A stretch of 6,047 bases of DNA from an uncultured Rhodovulum sp. GTDB lineage: Bacteria; Pseudomonadota; Alphaproteobacteria; Rhodobacterales; Rhodobacteraceae. The notes beneath the pieces were generated by a model. That model made no database searches, had not been told where the DNA came from, and was given only the letters and a program-made list of their open reading frames with translations. Each line of letters opens with the position of its first letter. Position 1 is the stretch's first letter. Shown here piece after piece: positions 1 to 4,922 of the stretch. Where the stretch lies: contig CAMIMK010000198.1 of the NCBI GenBank assembly GCA_946221765.1, positions 1 to 6,047 on the forward strand. The letters are read 5' to 3'. The position numbers and the translations under genes were made by a program.

Positions 1-1
1 G

Positions 2-739
2 GTCTTCCTCGGCCGGGAGGCGGACGGCACCCCCCGCTTCGCGCGCGAACTGCCCGATGCCGCCTCCGAGGAGGCGCCGGGCTTCGTGCCGCCCGCGCGC
101 GACCCGCATCCCGACCTGCCCGCGGACGAGGGCTTTGCCGAGCTCCGCGCGATCATGGCCCAGCTGCCGGATGCGGATGCCGCGATGGCCGCCACCGCGC
201 GCGGCCTCTTCGCCTGGCATGCGAGCCACCGCTTCTGCGCCGCCTGCGGCCAGCCGTCGCAGGTGGCGGAGGCCGGCTGGCACCGGCTCTGCCCCGCCTG
301 CGGCACCCGGCATTTCCCGCGCACCGATCCGGTCGTCATCATGCTCGTCACCCATGGCAACGCGACGCTCGTCGGGCGGCAGGCGGCCTGGCCGCCGGGC
401 ATGCAGTCGCTGCTGGCAGGCTTCATGGAGCCCGGAGAGACGGTGGAGGCCGCCGTCCGGCGCGAGACCTATGAGGAGACGCAGGTGCGCGTCGGGCAGG
501 TGGACTATCTGGCGAGCCAGCCCTGGCCCTTCCCGGCGAATCTGATGATCGGCTGCCACGGCCATGCCGAGACCACCGAGATCACCATCGACCCGACCGA
601 GATCGAATCGGCCCGCTGGGTGACCCGCGAGGAGATGGTCGCGGCGATGGCCGGGGAAGTGCCCGACCTCCGGCCCGCCCGCCATGGCTCGATCGCGCGC
701 TTCCTGATCGAGCGGTGGCTCGCGGACCGGCTGGACTGA
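2..739 (+). CDS. nudC: NADH pyrophosphatase (NAD+ diphosphatase), Nudix family, 5'-truncated by window edge
   Basis: Cytosolic hydrolase that splits NADH (and NAD-capped RNA in the E. coli homologue) into NMNH and AMP. The frame is open from base 2, so the N-terminal part lies outside the window; 245 residues are visible. A four-cysteine zinc ribbon is seen (CAAC near fragment residues 79-82, CPAC near 97-100). The Nudix box follows at about 140-162, running from GFMEPGE to RRETYEET. The NADH-pyrophosphatase signature SQPWPFP lies at about 172-178 and separates NudC from other Nudix enzymes. The Nudix box ends EETQV where the consensus has EExGU, so the usual Gly is Gln; the metal-binding Glu residues are intact. 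A GTG at 86 is only an internal codon of this open frame, not a likely start. The gene converges on pheA with a 74-bp gap in which I see no strong terminator. Confidence 0.93.
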   Translation, partial: VFLGREADGTPRFARELPDAASEEAPGFVPPARDPHPDLPADEGFAELRAIMAQLPDADAAMAATARGLFAWHASHRFCAACGQPSQVAEAGWHRLCPACGTRHFPRTDPVVIMLVTHGNATLVGRQAAWPPGMQSLLAGFMEPGETVEAAVRRETYEETQVRVGQVDYLASQPWPFPANLMIGCHGHAETTEITIDPTEIESARWVTREEMVAAMAGEVPDLRPARHGSIARFLIERWLADRLD

Positions 740-813
740 CCCTTGGCCCGCTCCTGCCGGCACCACCTCCCCTTGCGCCCGCCGTCGGCGCCGGACCGGC
801 GGACCGCCCGCCT

Positions 814-1692
814 TCAGGCGAAGCGCGACGCCTGGGCGTGGCGGAAGGGATGTGCGGGATAGACGCCGAGCACCTGCAGGCTGCTCGTGAAGAAGCTGAG
901 TTCGTCGAGCGCGCGCGCCACCGCCGGATCGTCGGGGCCCCCCTCGATGTCGGCATAGAACTGGGTCGCGGTGAACTGCCCGTCGATCATGTAGCTCTCG
1001 AGCTTGATCATGTTGACGCCGTTCGTCGCGAAGCCGCCGAGGGCCTTGTAGAGCGCCGCGGGCAGGTTGCGCACCCGGAAGACGAAGCTGGTGATCCGGT
1101 CGCCGTCGCGGGCCGGCAGCGGGTCCGGCGACATGACGAGGAAGCGCGTCGTGTTGTTCGACTGGTCCTCGATGTGGCGGGCCAGCACGTCGAGGCCATA
1201 GATCTCGCCGGCCAGTTCCGAGGCCAGCGCGCCGAGCGCCGGGTCGCCGATCCCGGCGACCGCCTCGGCCGAGCCGGCGGTATCGGCGCCGACCCGGGTC
1301 GCGATGCCATGATCGCGCAGGAAGCGGCGGCACTGGCCGAGCAGGACCGTGTGGCTCATCGCGGTGCGGATGTCGCCGACCCGGGTGCCCGGCAGGCCGA
1401 GGAGGTTGATGTGCACCCGCAGGAAATGCTCGCCGATGATGTGGAGCCCGGATTGCGGCAGCAGGTGGTGGAGATCGGCCACCCGTCCGTAGGTGGAATT
1501 CTCCACCGGCAGCATGGCAAGCGCCGCCCGCCCCTCGCGCACCGCGGCCACGGCCGCCTCGAAGGTCTGGCAGGGCAGGGTCGGACGGCCGGGAAAGGTT
1601 TCGGCGCAGGCCTGGTGCGAATAGGCACCCGGCACGCCCTGGAAGGCGATGGGGCCCGCCGCCCCGGCCGTGTCGTTCCCTGCATCCGTCAT
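814..1692 (-). CDS. pheA: Prephenate dehydratase with C-terminal ACT domain
   Basis: Converts prephenate to phenylpyruvate in phenylalanine biosynthesis, in the cytosol. The 292-residue length fits a monofunctional prephenate dehydratase without a chorismate mutase domain. The catalytic domain starts with IAFQGVPGAYSH (residues 15-26), followed by LPVENS (61-66) and the conserved TRF catalytic motif (NNTTRF, 179-184). An ACT domain spans about 201-285, with GVNMIKLES at the usual phenylalanine-binding region (the ESRP motif reads ESYM here), which suggests feedback inhibition by phenylalanine. The ATG at 1692-1690 is supported by a Shine-Dalgarno GGAGGA (complement of 1699-1704) six bases upstream. 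The gene is divergent from tRNA-Thr, with a 130-bp gap that must hold promoters for both. I see no frameshift or missing catalytic residue. Confidence 0.96.
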   Translation of the reverse strand: MTDAGNDTAGAAGPIAFQGVPGAYSHQACAETFPGRPTLPCQTFEAAVAAVREGRAALAMLPVENSTYGRVADLHHLLPQSGLHIIGEHFLRVHINLLGLPGTRVGDIRTAMSHTVLLGQCRRFLRDHGIATRVGADTAGSAEAVAGIGDPALGALASELAGEIYGLDVLARHIEDQSNNTTRFLVMSPDPLPARDGDRITSFVFRVRNLPAALYKALGGFATNGVNMIKLESYMIDGQFTATQFYADIEGGPDDPAVARALDELSFFTSSLQVLGVYPAHPFRHAQASRFA

Positions 1693-1783
1693 GTTCGGTC
1701 CTCCGGCGTCCCGCGGGCAACGCCCGTCGGCCGCAGGCCCTTAGCGTGGCCCCCTGCGCAATTCAATCACCGCACGCGTCAGG

Positions 1784-1811
1784 CTGGACGCGCGCCTTCG
1801 CGGTTGATAAG
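1784..1811 (+). promoter_or_regulatory. Possible promoter of tRNA-Thr
   Basis: CTGGAC (1784-1789) and GATAAG (1806-1811) are spaced 16 bp apart and sit 11 bp upstream of the mature tRNA 5' end, a sensible place for a sigma-70 promoter of a tRNA gene. Both hexamers match the consensus only in part, so this is inference from position and spacing. Confidence 0.3.
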
Positions 1812-1822
1812 GGAACGGCGAC

Positions 1823-1898
1823 GCCGCAGTAGCTCAGCTGGTAGAGCAACGCATTCGTAATGCGTGGGTCGGGGGTTCGAGTCCCTTCTGCGGCACCA
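1823..1898 (+). tRNA. tRNA-Thr (anticodon CGT), with encoded CCA
   Basis: A full cloverleaf can be drawn. The acceptor GCCGCAG (1823-1829) pairs with CTGCGGC (1888-1894). The D stem is GCTC/GAGC (1832-1835, 1844-1847). The anticodon stem ACGCA/TGCGT (1849-1853, 1861-1865) encloses loop TTCGTAA with anticodon CGT at 1856-1858, which reads the threonine codon ACG. The variable loop is GGGTC, and the T stem GGGGG/CCCTT (two G-U pairs) encloses TTCGAGT. The discriminator is A (1895), with CCA encoded at 1896-1898. The 3' half of this gene is duplicated 2,000 bp downstream, marking it as an integration target. The gene itself is complete because the inserted DNA restored its 3' end. Confidence 0.97.
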
Positions 1899-1902
1899 TT
1901 TC
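1859..1902 (+). repeat. attL: 44-bp direct repeat, copy 1 (tRNA-Thr 3' half)
   Basis: The block from AATGCGTGGG through CACCATTTC is identical to 3859-3902. It begins at base 37 of the tRNA anticodon loop and runs through the T arm, acceptor and CCA, plus TTTC. The bases before (CGT versus CAG) and after (T versus C) differ between the copies, so 44 bp is the exact identity limit. This is the typical extent of a tyrosine-recombinase attachment site in a tRNA gene. Site assignment is inference from this geometry; the repeat itself is read directly. Confidence 0.9.
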
Positions 1903-1924
1903 TCCGAAGATTCCGAGACCGTGC

Positions 1925-1953
1925 CTCACAGGGTGAGCAAAGCGCCCTGTGAG
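1925..1953. repeat. 9-bp perfect inverted repeat just inside attL
   Basis: CTCACAGGG (1925-1933) and CCCTGTGAG (1945-1953) form a perfect stem around an 11-base loop. It lies 26 bases after the tRNA CCA end. It could end tRNA transcription, but no T run follows; the next bases are TCGGGGC. It could instead be a protein-binding arm of the attachment site. The pairing is seen directly; either role is inference. Confidence 0.5.
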
Positions 1954-1983
1954 TCGGGGCTCTCTGATAATCCCTGTTGTTGT

Positions 1984-2033
1984 TTGAAAACATATGGGCT
2001 ACCCATCATTTCAATGTTTGCATGATCATTGAA
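1984..2033 (+). promoter_or_regulatory. Candidate ArsR operator/promoter: nested and adjacent dyads before arsR
   Basis: Three symmetric elements are packed just before the arsR start. TTGAAA (1984-1989) pairs with TTTCAA (2009-2014). Inside it lies a perfect ATGGG-CTA-CCCAT (1994-2006). Overlapping its right end is TTCAATG (2010-2016), which pairs with CATTGAA (2027-2033). ArsR/SmtB repressors bind dyads in their own promoters, so this is the natural operator of the ars operon, released by arsenite. I cannot assign clear -35 and -10 boxes; TTGAAA at 1984 could be a -35, but no good -10 is spaced correctly. Confidence 0.5.
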
Positions 2034-2036
2034 GTG

Positions 2037-2390
2037 ATGGACGAGCGACAAGCCCTGATGGCCTTCGGAGCTCTCTCACAGGAGACCCGGCTTCGCATCT
2101 TGCGGTCGCTGGTGGCGGCTGGCCCGGAGGGTGTCGCCGCCGGGGCGATCGCAGAGGAAATGGAGGTTTCCGCCTCCAATGCCAGCTTCCACCTCAAGGA
2201 ACTTGAACGTGCTGGGCTGGTGACGGCGCGGCGCGACGCAAGGTCGATCCTCTACTGCGCCGCCTATGGCAGCCTGTCCGGCTTGATCCGGTTCCTCATG
2301 GAGGACTGCTGTTCCGGCCATCCAGAAATCTGCGCGCCCGCACTCGCCCGAGCCTGTAGCCCGCGAAGGTCCAATGACGGAGCCGTTTGA
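2037..2390 (+). CDS. arsR: ArsR/SmtB-family arsenic-responsive transcriptional repressor
   Basis: Dimeric winged-helix repressor that leaves its operator on binding As(III). From the ATG at 2037 (MDERQALMAFGALSQ) it is 117 residues, normal for the family. The frame also allows ATG at 2022 and reaches back to 1977, but those starts would run through the operator dyads; no strong Shine-Dalgarno decides between 2022 and 2037. The ArsR core ALSQETRLRILRSL lies at residues 12-25, and the recognition helix region ASNASFHLKELERAGLV at about 46-62. The C-terminal part has DCCSGHPEIC, with cysteines at 91, 92 and 99. This resembles the C-terminal cysteine trio used by Acidithiobacillus-type ArsR, not the CxC-type site in the DNA-binding helix of R773 ArsR, so As(III) sensing here is inferred. 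It overlaps the channel gene by 17 bp, implying one operon. Confidence 0.92.
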   Translation: MDERQALMAFGALSQETRLRILRSLVAAGPEGVAAGAIAEEMEVSASNASFHLKELERAGLVTARRDARSILYCAAYGSLSGLIRFLMEDCCSGHPEICAPALARACSPRRSNDGAV

Positions 2391-3051
2391 CCTGCGGCGG
2401 CGCGTGGTGGCGGAAGCCCTCGGCACGGCCATTCTTGTTGCCACGGTGGTCGGCTCCGGGATCATGGCGGCCTCGCGGACCGACGATGTGGCGCTGGCGC
2501 TGCTGGCGAACACGCTGGCGACCGGGGCTGTGCTGGTGGTGCTGATCTCCGCGCTTGGGCCAATCTCTGGCGCGCAGATGAACCCGGCGGTGTCACTGGT
2601 GCTTGCGCTCTCCCGGTGCCTGTCGTGGCGCGACCTTGCCGCCTATATCCCGGCGCAAGTGGTCGGCGGCATCCTGGGCACCCTTGCCGCCCATGTGATG
2701 TTCGGCCTGCCCCTGGCCCAAGCCTCCACCCACATCCGCACCGGCGGGCCGCAGTGGGTCTCGGAGGCGATCGCGGCCTTCGGGCTGGTCGTCACGATCC
2801 TGACCGGACTGCGGTTCCAGACGGCTGCCCTTCCGCAGCTTGTTGGCCTCTACATCACCGCCGCCTACTGGTTCACCGCCTCCACCTCCTTTGCCAACCC
2901 GGCCGTGGCCATCGCCCGGTCGCTGACCGACACCTTTGCGGGTATCCGACCGGCTGACCTCCCCGGCTTCATCGTCGCCGAAATCGCCGGGGCGCTCATC
3001 GCGCTGACCCTGTGCGGCTGGCTCCTGCGACCGAAAGGCCCAAGTCCATGA
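2374..3051 (+). CDS. aqpS: MIP-family aquaglyceroporin of the ars operon (AqpS-like arsenite channel)
   Basis: Inner-membrane channel of 225 residues with six predicted hydrophobic spans and two NPA half-helices, at 70-72 (SGAQMNPAV) and 175-177 (FANPAVA). In Sinorhizobium meliloti the equivalent gene lies between arsR and arsC and lets As(III) made by ArsC leave the cell down its gradient; the same role is inferred here from sequence and position. The Arg that follows the second NPA in most aquaporins (NPAR) is Val178, which widens or changes the selectivity filter and agrees with an ars-linked channel rather than a water channel. The usual His before the first NPA (SGAH) is Gln68. The ATG at 2374 has GAAGG (2365-2369) upstream and overlaps arsR; its TGA overlaps the arsC ATG (ATGA, 3048-3051), indicating translational coupling. 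Confidence 0.9.
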   Translation: MTEPFDLRRRVVAEALGTAILVATVVGSGIMAASRTDDVALALLANTLATGAVLVVLISALGPISGAQMNPAVSLVLALSRCLSWRDLAAYIPAQVVGGILGTLAAHVMFGLPLAQASTHIRTGGPQWVSEAIAAFGLVVTILTGLRFQTAALPQLVGLYITAAYWFTASTSFANPAVAIARSLTDTFAGIRPADLPGFIVAEIAGALIALTLCGWLLRPKGPSP

Positions 3052-3453
3052 CCGTGACCATCTACCACAACCCGGACTGCGGGACCTCGCGCAACACACT
3101 GGCCATGATCCTCGCCAGCGGCGAGGAGCCTGTGGTGGTCGAGTATCTCAAGGACCCACCGTCACGGCCGCGGCTGGAGGGGTTGCTGTCCGCCATGGGC
3201 ATCCCCGCCCGCGCCCTGCTGCGCCAGAAGGGCACGCCATTCCCAGGCGCTGGGGCTCTCTGACCCGAAGTGGTCGGAGGCCGACCTGGTGGACTTCATG
3301 CTGGCGCACCCCATCCTGATCAATCGGCCCATTGTCGAAACGCCAAAGGGCACCCGCCTGTGCCGGCCTTCCGAGCTTGTGCTCGCCCTGCTGGACCACC
3401 CGGTGGGAAGCTTCACCAAAGAGGATGGGGAAGTCGTCGCGTCCCGGCGCTGA
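3048..3453 (+). pseudogene. arsC: Arsenate reductase (glutaredoxin-dependent ArsC), frameshifted
   Basis: Reduces As(V) to As(III) using glutathione and glutaredoxin in the cytosol. The start ATG overlaps the stop of the channel gene, with GAAAGG (3033-3038) upstream. The N-terminal part reads MTVTIYHNPDCGTSRNTL, with catalytic Cys11 in the family motif, and ALLR places Arg59 at the conserved Arg60 site. After Phe65 the frame runs PGAGAL and stops at 3263. Removing one C from CCC (3242-3244) restores a frame that reads QALGLSDPKW, then HPILINRPIV and TRLCRPSE, ending at TGA 3451-3453. That gives 134 residues, close to the usual size of about 140. The lost half holds the two other conserved arginines (NRP and TRLCRP), so the 71-residue product should be inactive. 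Either a real one-base insertion or a sequencing error. Confidence 0.88.
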
Positions 3454-3858
3454 CCGACGTCAAACCACCTGAGCCCGCTCCACCTTGCCGTGCTCCGTTT
3501 TCCGCTGGCGGGCGGGGTCGCGCACGAGGCCGGGGAGCCCCGGCAGGAGCGCGGCCCGGATCAAGCCGCCCGCGCCCGGGCGGATCGGAAGGGGAGCCCG
3601 TCAGACTCCCCAGCCACCCGCCCGACGGCAGCGCCAGCGAAGGCTCCGGCGAGGTCTGTAACCCGCGCCTCCACAGCACAACCATGGGACGCAGCCAGCG
3701 CCCCGGTCATGCCAACTCCCTCCCACACAAGGGCGGGTTTAGAACGGGGCCTGGGGTGCCGCCTCAGGGGGGACGTCCCCGCAGACCACTCAAGTCCCTG
3801 TTTTCATTTAGCTCAAAGAGGGTAATGGGCGGGATATGTGTGGTCTACGCTTGTTCAG
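3454..3858. other. 405 bp without a convincing gene, rich in GC dyads, island right end
   Basis: No reading frame here resembles a known protein. The longest frames have the Arg/Pro/Gly-rich composition of shadow frames, and a 46-codon minus-strand open stretch (3463-3600, ending at a TGA at 3460-3462) has no clear start. Several short inverted repeats are visible: GCCGGGG/CCCCGGC (3529-3544), CCGCCCG/CGGGCGG (3566-3583), GGGGAG/CTCCCC (3591-3611) and the palindrome GGGGACGTCCCC (3769-3780). The last 60 bases before attR are more AT-rich (GTTTTCATTTAGCTC near 3800). It may be decayed island DNA, a transfer origin or the right arm of the attachment site; nothing visible decides between these. 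Confidence 0.6.
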
Positions 3859-3902
3859 AATGCGTGGGTCGGGGGTTCGAGTCCCTTCTGCGGCACCATT
3901 TC
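3859..3902 (+). repeat. attR: 44-bp direct repeat, copy 2 (orphan tRNA-Thr 3' fragment)
   Basis: Perfect copy of 1859-1902, containing the anticodon 3' stem, variable loop, T arm, acceptor 3' strand and CCA of tRNA-Thr. Upstream bases (CGCTTGTTCAG) cannot make the 5' half, so no functional tRNA is encoded here. It marks the right end of the inserted DNA. The LysR stop codon lies 21 bp further on. Confidence 0.9.
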
Positions 3903-3923
3903 CCCTCATCCAAAGCCGCGTTC

Positions 3924-4811
3924 TCAACCGGCCGGCCTGTCTTCCGCCAGGGTTGCGGCCACCCGTGTCGCGGCGGGGCTGCCGCCGGCGCGGGGGGCCC
4001 AGAGGGCGAGGCGGCGCGGCAGGGTCACCCGGGGGCCGAAGGGGATGACGAGGCTGCCCCGCGCGATCTCGTCCGCGACGAGCGCGCCATGGCCCATCAG
4101 CAGCCCCGCCCCGCTGACGGCCGCCGCCACCGCCAGCGCATAGAGCGAGAAGACCGGCCCGCGGGGTGCCACGGTCCGCCCGGGCAGGGCGACGGCGGCC
4201 CATGTCTCCCAGTCGCCCGCCCATGTGGCATCGCCGAGGCAGACCGCGTCGAGCACATCCTCGGGCCCGCTCAACCCGGCGGCGAAGCCGGGGGCGCAGA
4301 CCGGGAAGATCTCGTCCGCACCGAGGTCCAGCGCCCCGGGCGGCAGGGCCTCGCAATAGAAGAGGGCCAGGTCGAACGGCGCGCGCTTGAGGTTCGGCGG
4401 CTGCTCGAGCGCCGTCACCGACAGGTCCAGCCCCGGATGCGCGGCCCGGAGCCGGGGCAGCCGCTGCGACAGCCAGAGCTGCGCGAGCGCCGGCAGGGCC
4501 GCGACATGCACCTGGCTCGGTGCCGCCTCGCGCCGGAGCCGGAGCACGGCGCCGGCGAGCGCATCGAAGCCGGCCGTGAACTCCGGCAGCGCCCGTTGCC
4601 CGAGAGCGGTCAGCCGCACGCCGCGGGAATGCCGCTCGAAGAGCCGCGCCCCGAGATCCTCCTCCAGCGCCTTCACATGGGCCGCGACTGCCCCGGGCGT
4701 GACCCCGAGTTCCACGGCCGCCGCCGCAAAGCCGCCCAGACGGGCCGCGGCCTCGAAGGCGCGCAGCGCGTTGAGCGGCGGCAGGCGGGGAGACGGCGGC
4801 GAGACGGCCAT
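3924..4811 (-). CDS. LysR-family transcriptional regulator, GcvA-like
   Basis: DNA-binding regulator of 295 residues, a standard LysR length. The N-terminal helix-turn-helix covers about 11-70: LPPLNALRAFEAAARLGGF is close to the opening of E. coli GcvA, and the stretch VTPGAVAAHVKALEEDLG (37-54) holds the recognition helix. The effector-binding domain follows from about 98 to 290, with FDLALFY and GPVFSLYALAVAAA matching GcvA-type positions. The frame continues upstream past 4811 to 6014, but that part is antisense to the PLP enzyme gene, so the ATG at 4811-4809 is chosen. It is divergent from the SHMT-like gene with a 111-bp shared upstream region, the classic layout for a LysR protein that controls its neighbour. 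GcvA senses glycine in E. coli, which would suit a SHMT-type partner; the effector here is inference. Confidence 0.93.
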   Translation of the reverse strand: MAVSPPSPRLPPLNALRAFEAAARLGGFAAAAVELGVTPGAVAAHVKALEEDLGARLFERHSRGVRLTALGQRALPEFTAGFDALAGAVLRLRREAAPSQVHVAALPALAQLWLSQRLPRLRAAHPGLDLSVTALEQPPNLKRAPFDLALFYCEALPPGALDLGADEIFPVCAPGFAAGLSGPEDVLDAVCLGDATWAGDWETWAAVALPGRTVAPRGPVFSLYALAVAAAVSGAGLLMGHGALVADEIARGSLVIPFGPRVTLPRRLALWAPRAGGSPAATRVAATLAEDRPAG

Positions 4812-4922
4812 GGCGAGCCCCAGTTTTTCTGGGCCAAATATTCCTGAAAGCTGATTTGCAGCAATCCCCGGCACCGGATTATCTCCGGGGCACCCCGTGC
4901 CGATCCCGACAGGAGACCCGAG
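4812..4922. promoter_or_regulatory. Divergent promoter/operator region between LysR gene and SHMT-like gene
   Basis: Several dyads are packed in 111 bp: CCCAG-TTTTT-CTGGG (4819-4833), CAAAT-N14-ATTTG (4835-4858), TTGCAGCAA (4856-4864), CCGGATTATCTCCGG (4874-4888), nested in CCCCGG/CCGGGG (4866-4890). CAAAT-N14-ATTTG has the shape of a LysR binding site, with AT-rich half-sites. A possible rightward promoter is TTGCAG (4856-4861) with ATTATC (4878-4883), 16 bp apart, a weak match. The rightward gene has a good Shine-Dalgarno AGGAG (4911-4915), seven bases before its ATG. Confidence 0.5.

Larger units (their letters stand above)
1859..3902. mobile_element. tRNA-Thr-associated arsenic-resistance mini-island, no integrase
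   Basis: Two perfect 44-bp copies of the tRNA-Thr 3' end bound about 2 kb of DNA, and deleting one period (2,000 bp) would leave an intact tRNA followed directly by the LysR gene. The cargo is arsR, an aqpS-like channel gene and a frameshifted arsC, plus about 400 bp without a convincing gene. No integrase, excisionase, relaxase or transposase reading frame is visible inside. It therefore fits a decayed island or a cis-mobilizable element that keeps its att sites but has lost, or never carried, a recombinase. The bases just inside attL (about 1960-2036) are clearly more AT-rich than the flanking housekeeping genes. Confidence 0.8.

Noticed and set aside
715..1860. 381-codon plus-strand frame
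   Set aside because: Antisense to the clearly recognisable pheA gene and running into the tRNA; no protein-like domain.
1763..1993. Minus-strand frame containing GAAEGTRTPDPRI
   Set aside because: This peptide is the antisense translation of a tRNA gene 3' half and is a well-known false gene call; the real feature is tRNA-Thr at 1823-1898.
1977..2036. Upstream starts of ArsR (TTG 1977, ATG 2022)
   Set aside because: These would translate the operator dyads and add residues not usual in ArsR; 2037 begins the family-like MDERQALMAFGALSQ, although 2022 cannot be fully excluded.
3463..3600. Minus-strand 46-codon open stretch ending in KVERAQVV
   Set aside because: It looks slightly protein-like but has no clear start or ribosome site and no family I recognise; too weak to call.
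3859..3902. Second functional tRNA-Thr
   Set aside because: The 5' half (acceptor, D arm, anticodon) is missing upstream, so only a 3' fragment is present.
3808..4356. Minus-strand frame with the same GAAEGTRTPDPRI peptide over attR
   Set aside because: It is created by the orphan tRNA fragment and runs through the LysR gene out of frame; its composition is Arg/Gly-rich shadow sequence.
3270..4847. 525-codon plus-strand frame
   Set aside because: Crosses the arsC second half, the non-coding stretch, attR and the LysR gene in antisense; low-complexity Arg/Gly/Pro composition typical of high-GC shadow frames.
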